Positions 24,481-37,550 are shown, counted from the first letter of the stretch. The stretch: DNA of 64,000 nucleotides from Excoecaria cochinchinensis (GCA_947683425.1 CANTUQ010000003.1:1054001-1118000), one strand, 5' to 3'. Notes: generated by a model from the letters alone, not told the origin. Program-made: numbers and translations.

Positions 24481-26990
24481 CTCACCTAGGCACCTATACA
24501 CTACCTTTTCCAAAACTGGGGGCAATTGTAGACACCAGCTCCTGAGTCAGCCTAGGTCAAAGTTACCCAATGATGATTAGATGCCTGTTCACAGGCATAA
24601 AGGTTAAAAGTGATGATTTCCTTGTTAAATTTGCTTTTTAGAATAAAAAAATAAAAAAATAATAAAAAATGTTTTAAAAATTAAATTTGAAAAATAGAGT
24701 TTGAAAATTATTGTGTTTTTAATTAGATTTAAAAAATATATATTTTAGACCGAGTCGGCGCGCTGCGGCAGCCCGCAGGCGCGCGGGCACCAACGCAATG
24801 TGCCCGCGAGCGAGCGACACGCTAGGCGAGCGTGTAACACCCCCTAACCATCCATAGAGCTTTACTACGATGGCTATGGAGTGTCACACACAAAAACACG
24901 TGAACACGAATTAACATTCACATAAAACTCAGGTTTAATAAATTTTTCTTTCAAAATAACACTCAATTTCACTCTGAAAATCCATACGTTACATTACAAA
25001 ACACTTATAGTCTTTATTTATAATTCACTTTACAAAATATAACTTTCGTAATACAATACTTAGTCCCCTTACACAATACTAACTATAGTTACACATCTTA
25101 TAATATTACAAATATTCTACATTTACAGCGGTTCCTAATGTGTTGGCCGTTGGCGATGCAGGACTGTCTTCCAAAACACTATCTTCAGGTACCTACATGG
25201 ATAAAACATCTATGCCAAGCGATAATGCTTAGTGGGGAATAAGATACAACATAAAATAACATAATCATACATAAAAGCCATTACATCCAATTTTGAACAG
25301 GCCTTGAATTATCACATACATATAATAAATCAGCATGATCACCTAAAGCAGAATATCAAATAACACTTACTTATGTATATAAACATCACATCTCAAAATT
25401 AAAAATACAAACCAGTATAATGCATACTTTATTCATTTTATGGCAATCTCACATATTTGCCAAATCCATTTTCATGTTAAAACTGTTTACTTAATACCAC
25501 ATACCATACTCCTTGAGCATTAAGCTCAAACAATTACTAACAATTATCCAGACCAATATAAAAATATATTCTTATCAAGTTTCATGCTAACTATCATGCT
25601 TCATACCTAATATATAACGTACATGTTGAATAATCACATTGGATTTGCATTGTCACTTACTCTTGACATGCACATCACATTCTTATCAATATATGCATAG
25701 TACAAAATAATCCTTTCTTATTTATTAGCACAATCATTATAGTTTTCTTGCCTCCAATTCAAAAATGTGGATAACGGGTATCGCATTGGTACCTCATGGG
25801 TACAGTAATCACATTGGTATCCGTGGATACCTCACATTCGCATTGGTACCCTAAGGTACAAGATATCAACATAATTTTGCATTGGTAAATCCAGTAAGGA
25901 TTTAACTCGCATTATGATTCAAGAGGAATCGGACGCATTGGGTTATAGCACTTAAACCCTATAGGCATGCCTATTTATCCACTACTTGACTCGCAGGCTG
26001 AATTATTAATCCGATTATTTGTTCATTTGTTCCAGCTTTATCTTATTCAAATCATAACGAATAAAGCAACATTGTATAAACTGTAATTTACACATTCACA
26101 TGGCTTATCAAGCAAACCCCCATTATTCAATCACATTCATTCATCATACTTAATCATAGCATTTGACACATAAGAATCCACAGTAGATGATGTTAGACAT
26201 GTTTTCATTATTGATTATGTATGAATATATCATTTATTCAAGTTCTATAGTTCATTGTATAAAATAGGGGTACCTCACGGTGGCAACCATTTGGTTGTCA
26301 TCGTGATATACCAACCCAAACCGGAAGGATGAAATTCAAGGTATGTTACACTCCAAATAATTAAAACATTCGCAAAGTTAAAACCATAAATCACGTTTGT
26401 CATTATCTTAAATATATTCACTCATTTATCCACATGAACCAATATAACATGTATAACACTATTATTAGTCAATGAAAGTACATTCATGCTATAAGCACAC
26501 CATCTAATCATCAAGCATACAATATCATTCCTTCACATAGCAATATTCGTTCGCATAGTAATTCTCATTCGCATAGTGTTGTTCATTCTCATGTACACTT
26601 ATTTACTAGGTTTTACACATTATGTTCCTCATCAAGTATTATAAATCTCATAGATTTATATCGTAGTGTAAGTTAACATACACTAGTACAAGTAGGTTTA
26701 CATCATGCTCACATTTTCTTATATAAATACACACTCTAGGTTCAATTTAATGTTTTTAGATTTAACAAACTCATCTACCAAGTATACACTTCATCATGCT
26801 TATTGATAGGCTCCATACAATATGATTAAATCATGTATGATCAATTTCGCATATCATGTCATGTTCAATAATTAAAAAGCATATATATATATATATTTAA
26901 CTCCATAATTAAACTATTATGCCATAGCATCATTTGCATGTAATTTCAATTAACAAACATCATAATACTCATTTCAAATGTTAAACATGA

Positions 26991-27040
26991 GTTGGACAAG
27001 TGGTAAGAACTTCCGACGAAGTTCGGGTTCGATTCGGGAA
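26991..27040 (+). other. tRNA-like A/B-box motif
   Basis: TGGACAAGTGG (26993) resembles an internal RNA polymerase III A box, and GGTTCGATTC (27026) matches the B-box consensus well. Spacing is about 22 bp, shorter than usual. It may be a SINE head or tRNA fragment. No full cloverleaf or terminator was identified. Confidence 0.35.
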
Positions 27041-28292
27041 GGAAAACGTACATTTTTGGCTGAAAGTTGAGGTCACATGGTGGTAAGATATTCCATACCA
27101 CCATGTAGGATGATAAAAATGGGTGTTTATGGGGCAGAATGGTTTTACATGGCTGTATGAAATTCTTTACTGCCGTGTAAACCTATTTTGCCTCAAAGCA
27201 CAAGGCAGACACAAGATAGACTTCATGCTCCAAACTTGTACTGCATTTTTCACATGGTTAGAGGCATTTTCAGTCAAAACTTCCTTCTAAACAATTGTTC
27301 CCTAGGATGTTAAGTTTCCAATGGGAGAAGTTTCAGGTCATTAGAATATCTAAAACATAAGATATGACCTAAACACTGCATACTATTTTGATGAACTGCT
27401 AGAATAAGGATACCTATGTTATGGCAATATTTTGAGACACTGAGAGCCAAATTTAGCTCGACCTTATTCTTAGAAATTTTTAGTGTGGATGTTAGGTTTC
27501 AAATGCAACTTGAATCAACCCGTTTGGAGCATTAAAACTCGATCTATGGGCAAAATAGTCACTAAAGGTCAAGAGCGACCTACAAAGAAACTCACCCTAC
27601 ATACACATTTTTCCTACTTCATGAATGACTTCTAAATTCAACCTTAATGACATTTTTAGACAACATGTTCAACTAATAATTTTTTTATATATGTGTTAAC
27701 TTGTAATAGGCACAATCCTCATCTCAATTTGATTAAATTACAAGGAGTTATGGCCAAAGGAACTTAACATGCTCCGAAAGGCCCTCTTACAGAATTTGCT
27801 ACACCTAAATTCACTTTTGCAACTTTAAGCCCTAAATTCATTATAATCACTTCTAAGACCTTTATAAACACATATTATAGGAACCTAATCCCATCATCCC
27901 CATTAATTTTTACTGTCATTTAACTCAAGTTATAACACTTATAATTAAGGTAGGTCAAATAAACCCCAACCAAATTTTTCACTTCTAGCTCATTAACTAC
28001 AAACTAACCTATTTAGTATTATTTTATCATCACCCACATAATACACTTTCCCAACTCAATTATGTACATAACAACACCTACACTTTCTTAACAAAGTTCA
28101 TTCCTTATAATAAACACAACAATTCATAGCTCATTCTAACTTAGGGTTCAATCTTTGACCACTCAAACTCATGATATGCATGATATACCATCATATTCAT
28201 TTCATCAACTCAACACTTCACATAATATAATTTACCCACTTTTATACCCAAAAAAATCCTTTAATATACACAAAACAATTTAGTTCCCAAAC

Positions 28293-28369
28293 CTCTTCTC
28301 CTTAGCTCCTTAGAAATCACATCGTTCTTGATCAACCATCTTCTTTCTTTCCTTTGCCACTCTTAGGTT
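28293..28369 (-). other. Putative LTR micro-exon (77 nt) in LTR-24833
   Basis: Minus-strand intron from GTAAGT at 28487 to TTGGATTGGTAG at 28370, then a purine-rich 77 nt ending GAG before GTTTGGGAA. The shared phase gives PKSGKGKKEDG and a stop. A stop also lies upstream of the donor in frame. Confidence 0.5.
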
Positions 28370-29899
28370 CTACCAATCCAACCAAGACCCATTTTTCCAG
28401 AAATGGAGAACAAGAATCAGAATCTCATTTCCAAACACAAAAAGAAGATGGAAAAGAAAGAATTTTCGATTAGGATTGCTTACTTACCTTCTAAGATGAA
28501 CACATGCACTCACACATGTACTCTTCTAAACCTCTCAAATGCAATGAAAGTTACCACTTGATAGACTAGGAGAGAGTGAAAGAATGAAGTAAAAGAAGAG
28601 GAGAAATTACAGAAAATGAGAAAAACATGGAGGAGGGGACATTTTTGGGAGAGTGGAGGAAGACAGAAAAATGAAAGATGAAGAGAAAGCTGCCACCCAA
28701 ACTCACCAATGCATGCCAATCCACCTCTTTCTCCTCCAATGCATGCCAATCCTATTTGGCACCTTCTCTCTCCCTCATGCACAATCCTAGGTGGCATTTA
28801 CAGCAATGGATGATGGGCTCTACTAATACAAATCTGGCCTTAGGTCCATTGAACCATCTTAATAAGAACTAAGGCCACAACCACATTATTCCTATTTAAG
28901 CCCAACAAACCAATCTGAATTCTTAAGCCCACTTGATCATGCAAATGCAAGTCCAGCCCTCTACATAATATTTAGCCCATTAACACTTTAGTCGCTTAAA
29001 CAATTTCATTTATGCAATTGGGTCCTCAATTTCTCAATTAGTCTTAAATCCAAATTAGCAAACTCACTATTAAATTCACCCAACTACCCTAGTCAAGCCA
29101 ACATACTACTAGGGCCGATTTGGGGCATTACATGCCCCTGATCCGCTGAAAACGCCATTTTTTTTCATTTTTTCTTCATTTTTTTGACTTTTTCACATTT
29201 TTTTCGGGATTTTTAATGACAATTTCCTTTTTTACACCCAAATTAAGGGAAATTTGATAAAAATACTATTTTCTTCCTTAATTAATGGTTTTTCCATTTT
29301 TATTCATTTAAATAGAAAATTTGGGAAAGAAATAGGGGAGAATTCATTTTGCATCAAAAATCTTTATTTTTCTTCTTCTCTTCTTCTCTAAGAATTCTCT
29401 CTACACTTTTCTTAGTTTTTCTTCTCCAAATAAAATTCTTAAGCTTAAAAAAATCAATTTTTAACCAAAAATTTTTCTTAAGAAAAAGAAAATCATTTTT
29501 TCTTCTTAAGATTTGGATTTTTTTTATCATTTATAAATTTTGAGACAAAGAAATCAATTCTTTGTTCTTGAGAATTAATTTGTTTTCTTCTATTATTTTT
29601 CTTAAGCAATTTTCTTTTGAAATAAAATTCCAATTTTTATTATTTTTATTCCTATTTTGCAAATCAAAACAAGGAAATCAATCATATTTCTCATCAATTG
29701 AATCCGAAATCTGAGGGTAAACATTTTAGACCCGATCTCATAATTTTATTTTTATTTTATTTTTTTTCATGTTTAATTATTAATAATCTAGATCTTTATA
29801 TTTATTGTGTTTTTATTTATTTTATGTGATTTTATATATAGATTTAACATCTCTAATATTCTTTTTGCTTTATCTTATTTAATTGTTTATTCTTCATTT

Positions 29900-30000
<101 letters not shown>

Positions 30001-31326
30001 TGTGTTAATTTATTAACACTACAAGAAATTACACTTTTTATGACGCAAAAAATTGCCATGAAAAATTCATTTTTCGTCGCTAAAAATATAAGGTGACGAA
30101 TTTTTGTCGTCACAGAGAATGTAACGGTAGGCGTGTAACATAAAAGTTTACGTGACAATTTACTTTTTTGTCACCGTAATTATCATTTTTTGTGATGAAA
30201 ATAATTATCGTCATCTTTAGTTCTTATTTTTCATGACAAAAATTATGTCATAAATAAAATTATATTTCGTCACATTATATTGTTTATCGTCACAAAATAT
30301 TGGCATTTTTTATGACAAATTTAAAATTCGTCACGAAATTAAGTATTTTTTTATGACGAAACTTTGCTTTTAGTTAAAACCATTAAATATTAATTACGTA
30401 ATTATCGTCACAAATAAATATAATTTTCGTCATTAAATTATACATATCGTCACTAAATCTAATACTTTAAGTGACGAAAAATGATTTCGTCATTAAATTA
30501 ATGTATATTAATGATGAATATAAATTGTCACTTTATTTTACAAATTAGTGACATAAATACGAACAAAAATAATTGTCACAAAAAATAGTTTTAGTGACAA
30601 CTTTTTATTGTAATAAATAACACTTTTATGACAATATTAATATCGTAATCGTGAGAATTATATTGTTATTTATGAACTAATAAGTTTAAAAATTATGACA
30701 AATATACTTGTCATATATGCGTTGCACTAAAAATGACATATTTGAAATTTAATGTTATACAATCAATTAAATTTGTAAAAAAAATTGTCAATCAACTAAT
30801 ATAATGTATTTATTTAAACAAAAGGTCAATTAAATATAAAAATACTACATAATGCAAAAATTAAAATATTCTAATCCGTAATTCAGAAATAAACTCTGTT
30901 GAAACTTCAAAGTTCCTACAAAAAAAACATATATTAGATAAAAAAAAAACTCAACCATATGCAAAACATTAGAACAAGAACAATGTAATATATGACACAA
31001 AGAATATCAATCTATCACCTAAGTAAAAGCATTCAACTGTTACAAACTCAATTTGAAGGTTGTCATGCCTAGGTACAAATATATCATATATATCAACAAA
31101 ATTGCAAGGTATGGGCAAAACCATCATAATTCAGCGAGAAAACATAATTTTGTTTTATAAACTATAACAGCTTAAACAAGATCACAAAATATCAGTTCAA
31201 CCTAGAAATATACAGTTGCAGCAAAAATCCACCTTTTGGAAGAACAGTAGAGTTGTACTTTCAAGGACATTCCAATGGCACTCGTGCTTTCTTTAAAATA
31301 AAAGTACTTAAAGACATAATGCTTAC

Positions 31327-31407
31327 CTTCCCCAATACTGGTGCCATTCCCATTATAACTGAAGCCAATGCAGTACGAACATGTTGAGATGAATCAGTGG
31401 ACAATTC
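31327..31407 (-). pseudogene. Captured exon of PP2A 65-kDa scaffold (A) subunit gene, downstream exon
   Basis: Acceptor CTGCTACAG ends at 31408 and donor GTAAGC starts at 31326. The 81-nt exon encodes 27 residues, starting ELSTDSSQHVRTALASVIMG and ending MAPVLGK. This is a strongly conserved HEAT-repeat segment of plant PP2A A-subunits (the RCN1 family), which scaffold the phosphatase's catalytic and regulatory subunits. It follows exon 31508-31649 in phase 0, as in the host gene. Only two exons are present, so a working scaffold cannot be made. Identification is from recalled family sequence. Confidence 0.9.
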
Positions 31408-31507
31408 CTGTAGCAGACAATCTTAAAAAGCTAAAGTATCAACTAAGGCTTGGCACCTAAGCACTGCCAATTGATCATAACTACATAAGACGAATCAGTA
31501 TTAATAC

Positions 31508-31649
31508 CTTTACACAAGGATGAATACGCTGGACTGCAAGTTCTAGACTTAAAGTTCGGCAAAATTTAGTAACTTTGCCTGCAGCAGCTATAAGTACTTC
31601 AGCTTCATTATCACAAAGTAGCTGAACATTTGCAGGAACAAGATTGGAC
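31508..31649 (-). pseudogene. Captured exon of PP2A scaffold (A) subunit gene, upstream exon
   Basis: Acceptor TCTATTTTAG ends at 31650; the 142-nt exon ends before donor GTATTA at 31507. It encodes SNLVPANVQLLCDNEAEV, then a segment containing AAAGKVTKFCR, ending IHPCVK. The reading frame is intact, but several conserved positions have changed (for example Cys and Leu where the family usually has Arg, and His near the end). That suggests drift without constraint. The intron to the next exon (31408-31507) is kept, so the capture was of genomic DNA, not a processed transcript. Confidence 0.9.
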
Positions 31650-32629
31650 CTAAAATAGACCAATGAGAAACCAGCAAATTGGGATGCAAGCAACAGATTC
31701 ATAAACAATCAGAATAATAAATTATCAATTAAAAAGCAGAAGCATCTATTAAAATAACTAAAGTCCAAGATCTTCATGCCAGCAAGTATTTTTAGAATAA
31801 CATGAGATAAAACCAGTGCAACATGAAACTCAAATGATTTGTCCATTATTAATAGGATAAATGCAGCAAAAAGAAAAAAGAGCACCATTTGCATTAAATG
31901 CTTAAAACAATAAAACAAGAAATCTTAAAAACTAATAAGCTTGGCAGTCTTGATAAAAGTTTTTCCATTTTGTATATAGTTTTACCAGAATTTAGTATTT
32001 CCTCATTCTGAGTTGAAAAGATGGAATTGTGGTTAAAATACCACCTGCTCAGAATTCTACTTATACCCGAGAGCAATTGGGAGAAGACAACAATTTATTT
32101 CTTGCTTATTATTATTAATACGATGTTATATTCATAAATAGATCAATCTTTCAAGCTAATATACTATAACCGAAGCAATACTACAGTGGAATTGTTCTGG
32201 ATATGCTGTTTACTATTAGACTAATTTAAACAAATCTAAAGCTGGTGCAACTACCAAAATCTCTTAAATAAATAATTAAAACATAAAGGAGGATTGCTAA
32301 TTTAACTACTCTTTAAATTTCCATTTTCTTAACATGCTGATAGATATTACACTAAAATGAACAAATCTGAATCTGGCAGACATTTCAAAATTTCAATTCA
32401 GTATTTTACAAATCCAGATTATTAAGTGAAAATACAAGGGATTCATCTAAACAAATCAACAAAAGAAATCGGAAAATCCAACCATTATTAACATAATAAA
32501 CAATCAACAGACAGATTTTAGCAAGGGTTTTCACAAACATGCAACAACCCAAAAAAAATTAATAATAAATAAAAATAACAAAAATAAATAACATATCTCT
32601 CGGCCGTGTACTTGGAATTGCAGGTTGTC

Positions 32630-32726
32630 ATCCTCTTTCTGGTGATAAGAAATGCAGAGCGAGAGAAAGAGAGAGAGAGGGGTGGCGACGACGTTGGACA
32701 GCTAGTAGTCTCGGTGGAAGAAGATG

Positions 32727-32760
<34 letters not shown>

Positions 32761-32935
32761 TGCATAAAATGAAGGCAGAGATGGCGGCTGAACGGAGGGA
32801 AGAAGATGGCGGCTCTCTCTCTGTCTCCCTCTGATTTTCGATCTCCCTCAACCCTCTCTGTTCTCTACCTCTTTCTTTCTTTTCCCATTTTTTCCTTTTT
32901 TTTATTTTCCTCCTCTCTTTCTTATTCTTCATTTG
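32630..32935 (-). promoter_or_regulatory. CT-rich leader or promoter-like segment of the captured gene region
   Basis: On the minus strand this is a run of CT repeats (complement of (AG)n at 32728-32757) with GCCGCCATCT motifs, typical of plant 5' leaders. It lies upstream of the PP2A-A exons in the same orientation. Whether it belongs to that gene or to another captured fragment is not clear. Confidence 0.45.
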
Positions 32936-32973
32936 TCAAGGTAAATCTAGGCTTAGGATATTTTTATTTATAA

Positions 32974-32979
<6 letters not shown>

Positions 32980-33010
<31 letters not shown>
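32980..33010. repeat. (AT)n microsatellite
   Basis: Perfect or near-perfect AT dinucleotides inside the CACTA element. Confidence 0.9.
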
Positions 33011-33015
<5 letters not shown>

Positions 33016-35247
33016 TTTATTTATTTAAATAAGATTATTTATCTATTTAATAATGTACATTCTACAGAAAATTTCGATTTTATCGAGCCAATGGTTAACC
33101 TCCAATAAATTTTTGAGCCACCAAATTATTATTCACAATACCAAAATATTTAAGATGTTACAAAATTTATGTGTGGTAAATAATTATCTTTTTCGTTACA
33201 TTTTTTTTTTCAAAAGAAAAAAGTTAAAAATTCTCCTTTCATATTAAATATGACGAAATTGTAGCTCGTCACAATATATTCATTTTTGTAATATATTTAT
33301 TTGTCATAAATTGAATTATTTTTTATGACATAATTTATTTATCATATATTAACATTATAACTAATTGTGACAAATATTATTATTATTATTATCATAAATT
33401 GATTGACTGGCGACGAAATTATATTTCATCATAATATATTCATTTTTTGTAACATATTTATTTGTCATAAATAAAATTATTGTGACGAAATAATTTTATC
33501 GTCACTAATTTATTAAATTGTGACAAAATTAATTCACATTACAAAAAAATATGTATTTCATGATGACTTTATGTGTCACAAATAATTATTTTTTCTTTAA
33601 TTTTTTTCCTTCCAAACAAAAAAGGCTAAATATTTTCCCTTCTTCAAAGGGTGACGAAATTATACATTATCACAATATATTCATTTTTTATGACATATTT
33701 ATTTGTCATAAATAAATTTATTTTTTAAACTAAAATTTTTCGAAAAAAATAATTAGAATTTTTTTTTATATCGATATCTTATTTGTGATGATATGATTTT
33801 ATTGTCACTAATTTATTTAATTATGACAAAAATAATTCGTCACAAAAAATAAATATTTTGTGACGATTTTATACGTTGCAATAAGTTATTATTTTGTCAT
33901 TAAATTTTTTCCCTCTAAAAAAAAGGTGGAAAATTTTTCCTCCTAAAGAAACTATGACGAAATATATTTTTCGTCACAAAATTATTCTATTAGTGACGAA
34001 AATTAAAACATAAAGTGACTCAAGATAATTTTGTCACAGTAATAAATAGTATGGTGACGTTTTAAAAAATTCGTCGTTGTAAGTTATAATTAGTGACGAA
34101 ATTTTATGCGTCACTTAAAAATTTGTCACAAAAAGTAAATTTTCTTGTAGTGTAATATGTTAATATTATTTATTTTAATATGTCATTTAATTTATTTGTC
34201 ATCCATAATGCATATTTTATTTATTCTAATTTATCATTTATTGTTTTATGTGTTTAATTAATTTTCTTGATTTGATACTAACATTAATTTATTTTGTGTT
34301 TTTTATTTTAATCTTTATTCTTCCTTGTTTAAGCACATTTGCAAGCGAAAGAGGAGATCCGGAGATTTATTATTTTTATTATTTTTAGTATTTTTCCTTT
34401 ATTTATATTTTAATTTATTTGTCATGTAATTATTAATAAAATCATTTGTTTTATGCACGTTTAATTAAAAATCACACAAAAATATTTTTTATAAATAAGT
34501 TGGGTTTTTCTAATAAAATATGACCAATGTCCTAGTTTTTTCCGTCCAAATAAATTGTCACTTTAAAATTATTTTCTTTAACTATGCATGTGAGGACCAA
34601 TGTCCTCATCCTTAATAAATAGCCTGTCTTATGTATGATTTACATTTTGTTTACATTGGTGGTTGTATTCTACCCCTAGTTTTGTTGTAATTTATTATAT
34701 TTTTATTTACCTTATTTTAATCTTGCTTTTATTTACCGTTTTATTATGTGATTCATATGCGCTCTAATTATTATATTTAAATATATGAGAAAAGGGATGA
34801 AATCTTAAATTCAAAACTCAATCGTAATTTAATCAAGGTATGAATAAATGGGAAGTCCTGAACCATCTTTGGTGTTAGACTCAACGAGGTTAGAGGACCA
34901 TCTCAATGTCTCATTGGGGTGGGGTCTCCAAAATATCTCTTATTGCCAAAATAGGCCTAATTTGCATAGTCCTAGGCTCTACGAGGTTAGAGGATCATCC
35001 CAATGTTCTATTGGGGTGCGGTCTCCAAAATATCTCTGACTTGCCCAAAATGGATGCATATGCTTTGTCTTAGGCTCATTGAGGCTAGACGACCTTTCCC
35101 AATATTTTATTGGTTGGCGACTCCAAGAAACCTCCTTGTTGCCCAAAATAGATGCCCTTGCAATCTCTTGCAAGTTTTCATGAACCTCTCTCGAACCCCC
35201 TAAAAGCGGGCGGTTCGAGGCACTCTCGGGGTTCGGCGTGCGTCACA

Positions 35248-36298
35248 GGAAGCATGATTCGATTTGGGTTATTGTGGATCGGCTTACCAAGTCAGCTCAT
35301 TTTTTGTCGGTCAGAATGGACTACTCAATGGATAAGTTAGCCAGTGTTTATGTGGATGAGGTAGTCCGACTGCATGATGTGCCGTTATCTATAGTGTCCG
35401 ACTGGGATCCAAGGTTCACATCTAAGTTTTAAAAGGAATTGCAAAGAGCCTTGGGTTCTAAGTTGAATTTCAGCACGGCATTCTATCCTCAGATAGATGG
35501 TCAGTCCGAGCGGGTTATCCAGATTTTAGAGGATATGCTTCGGGGTTGTGCTTTGGATTTTTTTGGCAGTTGGGACAAGTATGTGCAGTTTATGGAGTTT
35601 GCCAACAATAATAGCTATCAGTCGAGCATTGGGATGTCACCATTTGAGCCTTTATATGGTCGACCATATAGGACTCCAGTTTATTTGACAAAGTTGATCG
35701 AGCAATCTTTTGTTAGGCCAGAGATGATTAGGGATACAGAGGAGAAGATCAAAGTTGTGTAGCAGAATCTGAAAGTGGCTAAGGATAGATAGAGGTCTTA
35801 TGCCAATTTGAAGAGAAAGGATAATCAGTTTGAGGTCGGGGATAAAGTATTCCTTAAGGTATCGCCTTAGAGGAAAGTGTTGAGGTTCAGCAAGAAAGGT
35901 AAACTTAGTCCTCGGTTCATTGGGCCTTTCGAGATTTTGGAGAAAGTTAGTCTGGTAGCCTATAGGTTGGATTTACCGATGGAGTTGGGTAAGATGCATG
36001 ATGTCTTCCATGTCTCCATGCTTTGACAGTACCGATCGAATCCATCGCATGTGTTATCAGTTTAGGACGTTCGGATTCAGTCGGATTATTCTTATGATGA
36101 GGAGCCAAAAGCTATTATAGATCGGGAAGTGAGATAGTTAAGGTATAAACAAGTTCCTCTGGTCAAGGTTCTTTGGTAACATCACGGAGTTAAGGAAGCA
36201 ACTTGGGAACCAAAGGCAGCGATGAGGATTTAGTATCCATAGTTGTTCAGTTCAGGTGAGAATTTCGAGGACGTAATTCTTATTAGTAGGAAAGAGTT
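35248..36298 (+). pseudogene. Chromovirus C pol, downstream piece: integrase core, C-terminal domain and chromodomain
   Basis: Continues the integrase from 13554: KHDSIWVIVDRLTKSAHFL, SDWDPRFTSKF (second catalytic Asp; the usual Arg is Trp), then FYPQIDGQSERVIQILEDML (DDE glutamate retained). It proceeds through LSPRFIGPFEILEKVSLVAY (C-terminal integrase module) to a chromodomain-like tail (DREVR.LRYKQVPLVKVLW, then GVKEATWEP). The chromodomain supports the chromovirus call. At least seven in-frame stops occur (for example at 35430, 35760, 35790, 35868, 36024, 36135), most explicable by single C-to-T or G-to-A changes. A PPT-like AGGAAAGAGT leads directly into the 3' LTR. Confidence 0.92.
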
Positions 36299-36832
36299 GT
36301 CACACCCCGATTTCCCCCTAGCAGTTTGAGCCATGTCTATGTGTGCATGTGTGTGTGTGTGTGTGTTGGCATATTTTAATGGTATTTTGGGTTATATGCA
36401 TGGATTGTGGGCTTGGTTAGAGTGTGCATGCTCATTGGGTAGTAGTGTGTGCATTAGTGAGGGGTAGTCTTGTGTGTGGTGTCTTACATGTGTGTAGGGT
36501 GTGAGTGGTCAAGATTCACCAAGGATAGAGTGACATGTGGCTAGGGTTTTAGGAAGTGGGTGTAAATTAAAGGAGAGAGAAGAGAGCAGTCATTTTTGCT
36601 GCCCTTTCCCGTTCTTCTTCCTCCTCTCTTTACGTCTTCTTCCTCTTTTCTCTTCAACTGTGCGCTAGCTTTGATCCAAGTGGTTTTTAGTGGAAATTAA
36701 TCATCTCTTAAGCTTTATTGGTAAGTTTTAGTGGGTTTTCTCTTCTTCTTCGTCTTTTCTCTTAATCTTTGTTAGATGAGTTTTAATCTAGGGTTTTGTA
36801 TTTGTGTGTTCTTCTTGGGTTTCCTAGTTTAG

Positions 36833-36911
36833 AAGTGCCTACTCGTGATCCCAAGGGGAAAGAGAAGGTGAGTAGAAACAGAGCTTGCAACTAGGAGCAT
36901 AAGATTTGCAG
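36833..36911 (+). other. Putative LTR micro-exon (79 nt) in LTR-36299
   Basis: Intron 36721-36832 (GTAAGT to CCTAGTTTAG), then purine-rich sequence ending CAG before GTTTGGGAA. The shared phase gives VPTRDPKGKEKVSRNRACN and a stop. An inner GTGAGT at 36868 could act as an alternative donor. Confidence 0.5.
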
Positions 36912-37550
36912 GTTTGGGAATTATCTATTCTTGATGCATTTTTATGTGTTTCGTTGTGGTTGAATGATTTTTTGGAAATTTAATGATTAAGAGATGCATA
37001 TCAGTTTAAATGTTATGAGTTTTGGTTTGATTTAAGTTATGGTGCATGATTGTTGAACTATGAGAGCAGATTTGAGTTGGATGGATGTCACTGTGATTTT
37101 TTGGGTTTGCTACTGTCGGGATTCTGATTTTTGGTTAATTCATGAATTAATTGTATTGATTATGTAAAAGTTGTGGTTGTGCTATTAGTTATGTTGGGAA
37201 ATGCCCGATCTTAGGTAAGGTGGTATTTAGTTGGATTTTTTATGTTTTGGGCAAGTTTGGAACCAAAGGAGTTCTGCACATTGGAACTCGACTCTCTGTC
37301 ATGAGACAGAGATCCGTGAATCCAGTGTTCTGACAGAACTACCATCTTTCGATCAAAAGTGCCAAGGCGCTCAGTTGCTCGCGTGATGGAGTGCTCGGCT
37401 GCCGAATCGTAGATGGGGAGATCCGATCGGAACACCCTGGGAAAAGCACGATTCATGGGGGCTGGGAAGCCAAGTCACGAGTCGTGCACGCAAGCACGAC
37501 TCGTGATCGGCTATGCAGCATCAGCACGAGTCGTGCTGAACAGCACAACT

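Larger units (their letters stand above)
24833..29132 (-). mobile_element. LTR-24833: 4.3-kb minus-strand LTR inside B's LTR, no TSD seen
   Basis: On the minus strand it starts TGTAATGCCCCAAATCGG at 29132 and ends at 24833 with GGTTAGGGGGTGTTACA. Flanks are GAGCG and TGCCC, so no duplication is visible. It could come from inter-element recombination, or one end may have suffered a deletion. Internal marks are donor GTAAGT (28487 to 28482), micro-exon 28293-28369, CpG-poor palindromic units 27070-27190, palindrome 25961-25974 and hairpin 25215-25232. No coding domain. Confidence 0.8.
30017..34152. mobile_element. CACTA (En/Spm-type) non-autonomous transposon carrying host gene exons
   Basis: The left terminus CACTACAAGAAATTACACTT and the right terminus (reverse complement CACTACAAGAAAATTTACTT) form terminal inverted repeats of about 27 bp. 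They are flanked by 3-bp TAA duplications (30014-30016, 34153-34155), diagnostic of CACTA elements. Subterminal regions hold many TCGTCAC/GTGACGAA motifs in both directions (30070-30660 and 33240-34140). No transposase motif was found. The interior (30900-32940) contains a CT-rich leader-like tract and two PP2A-A exons on the minus strand, making this a Pack-CACTA-type element of 4.1 kb. Confidence 0.92.

Noticed and set aside
28510..28872. 64-95 residue frames near 28500-28870
   Set aside because: They fall in the leader of LTR-24833 on both strands and match no domain; the CT-rich content explains them.
31709..32076. Further minus-strand frames upstream of the PP2A-A exons
   Set aside because: AT-rich intron-like sequence without HEAT-repeat residues; I could not identify a third exon.
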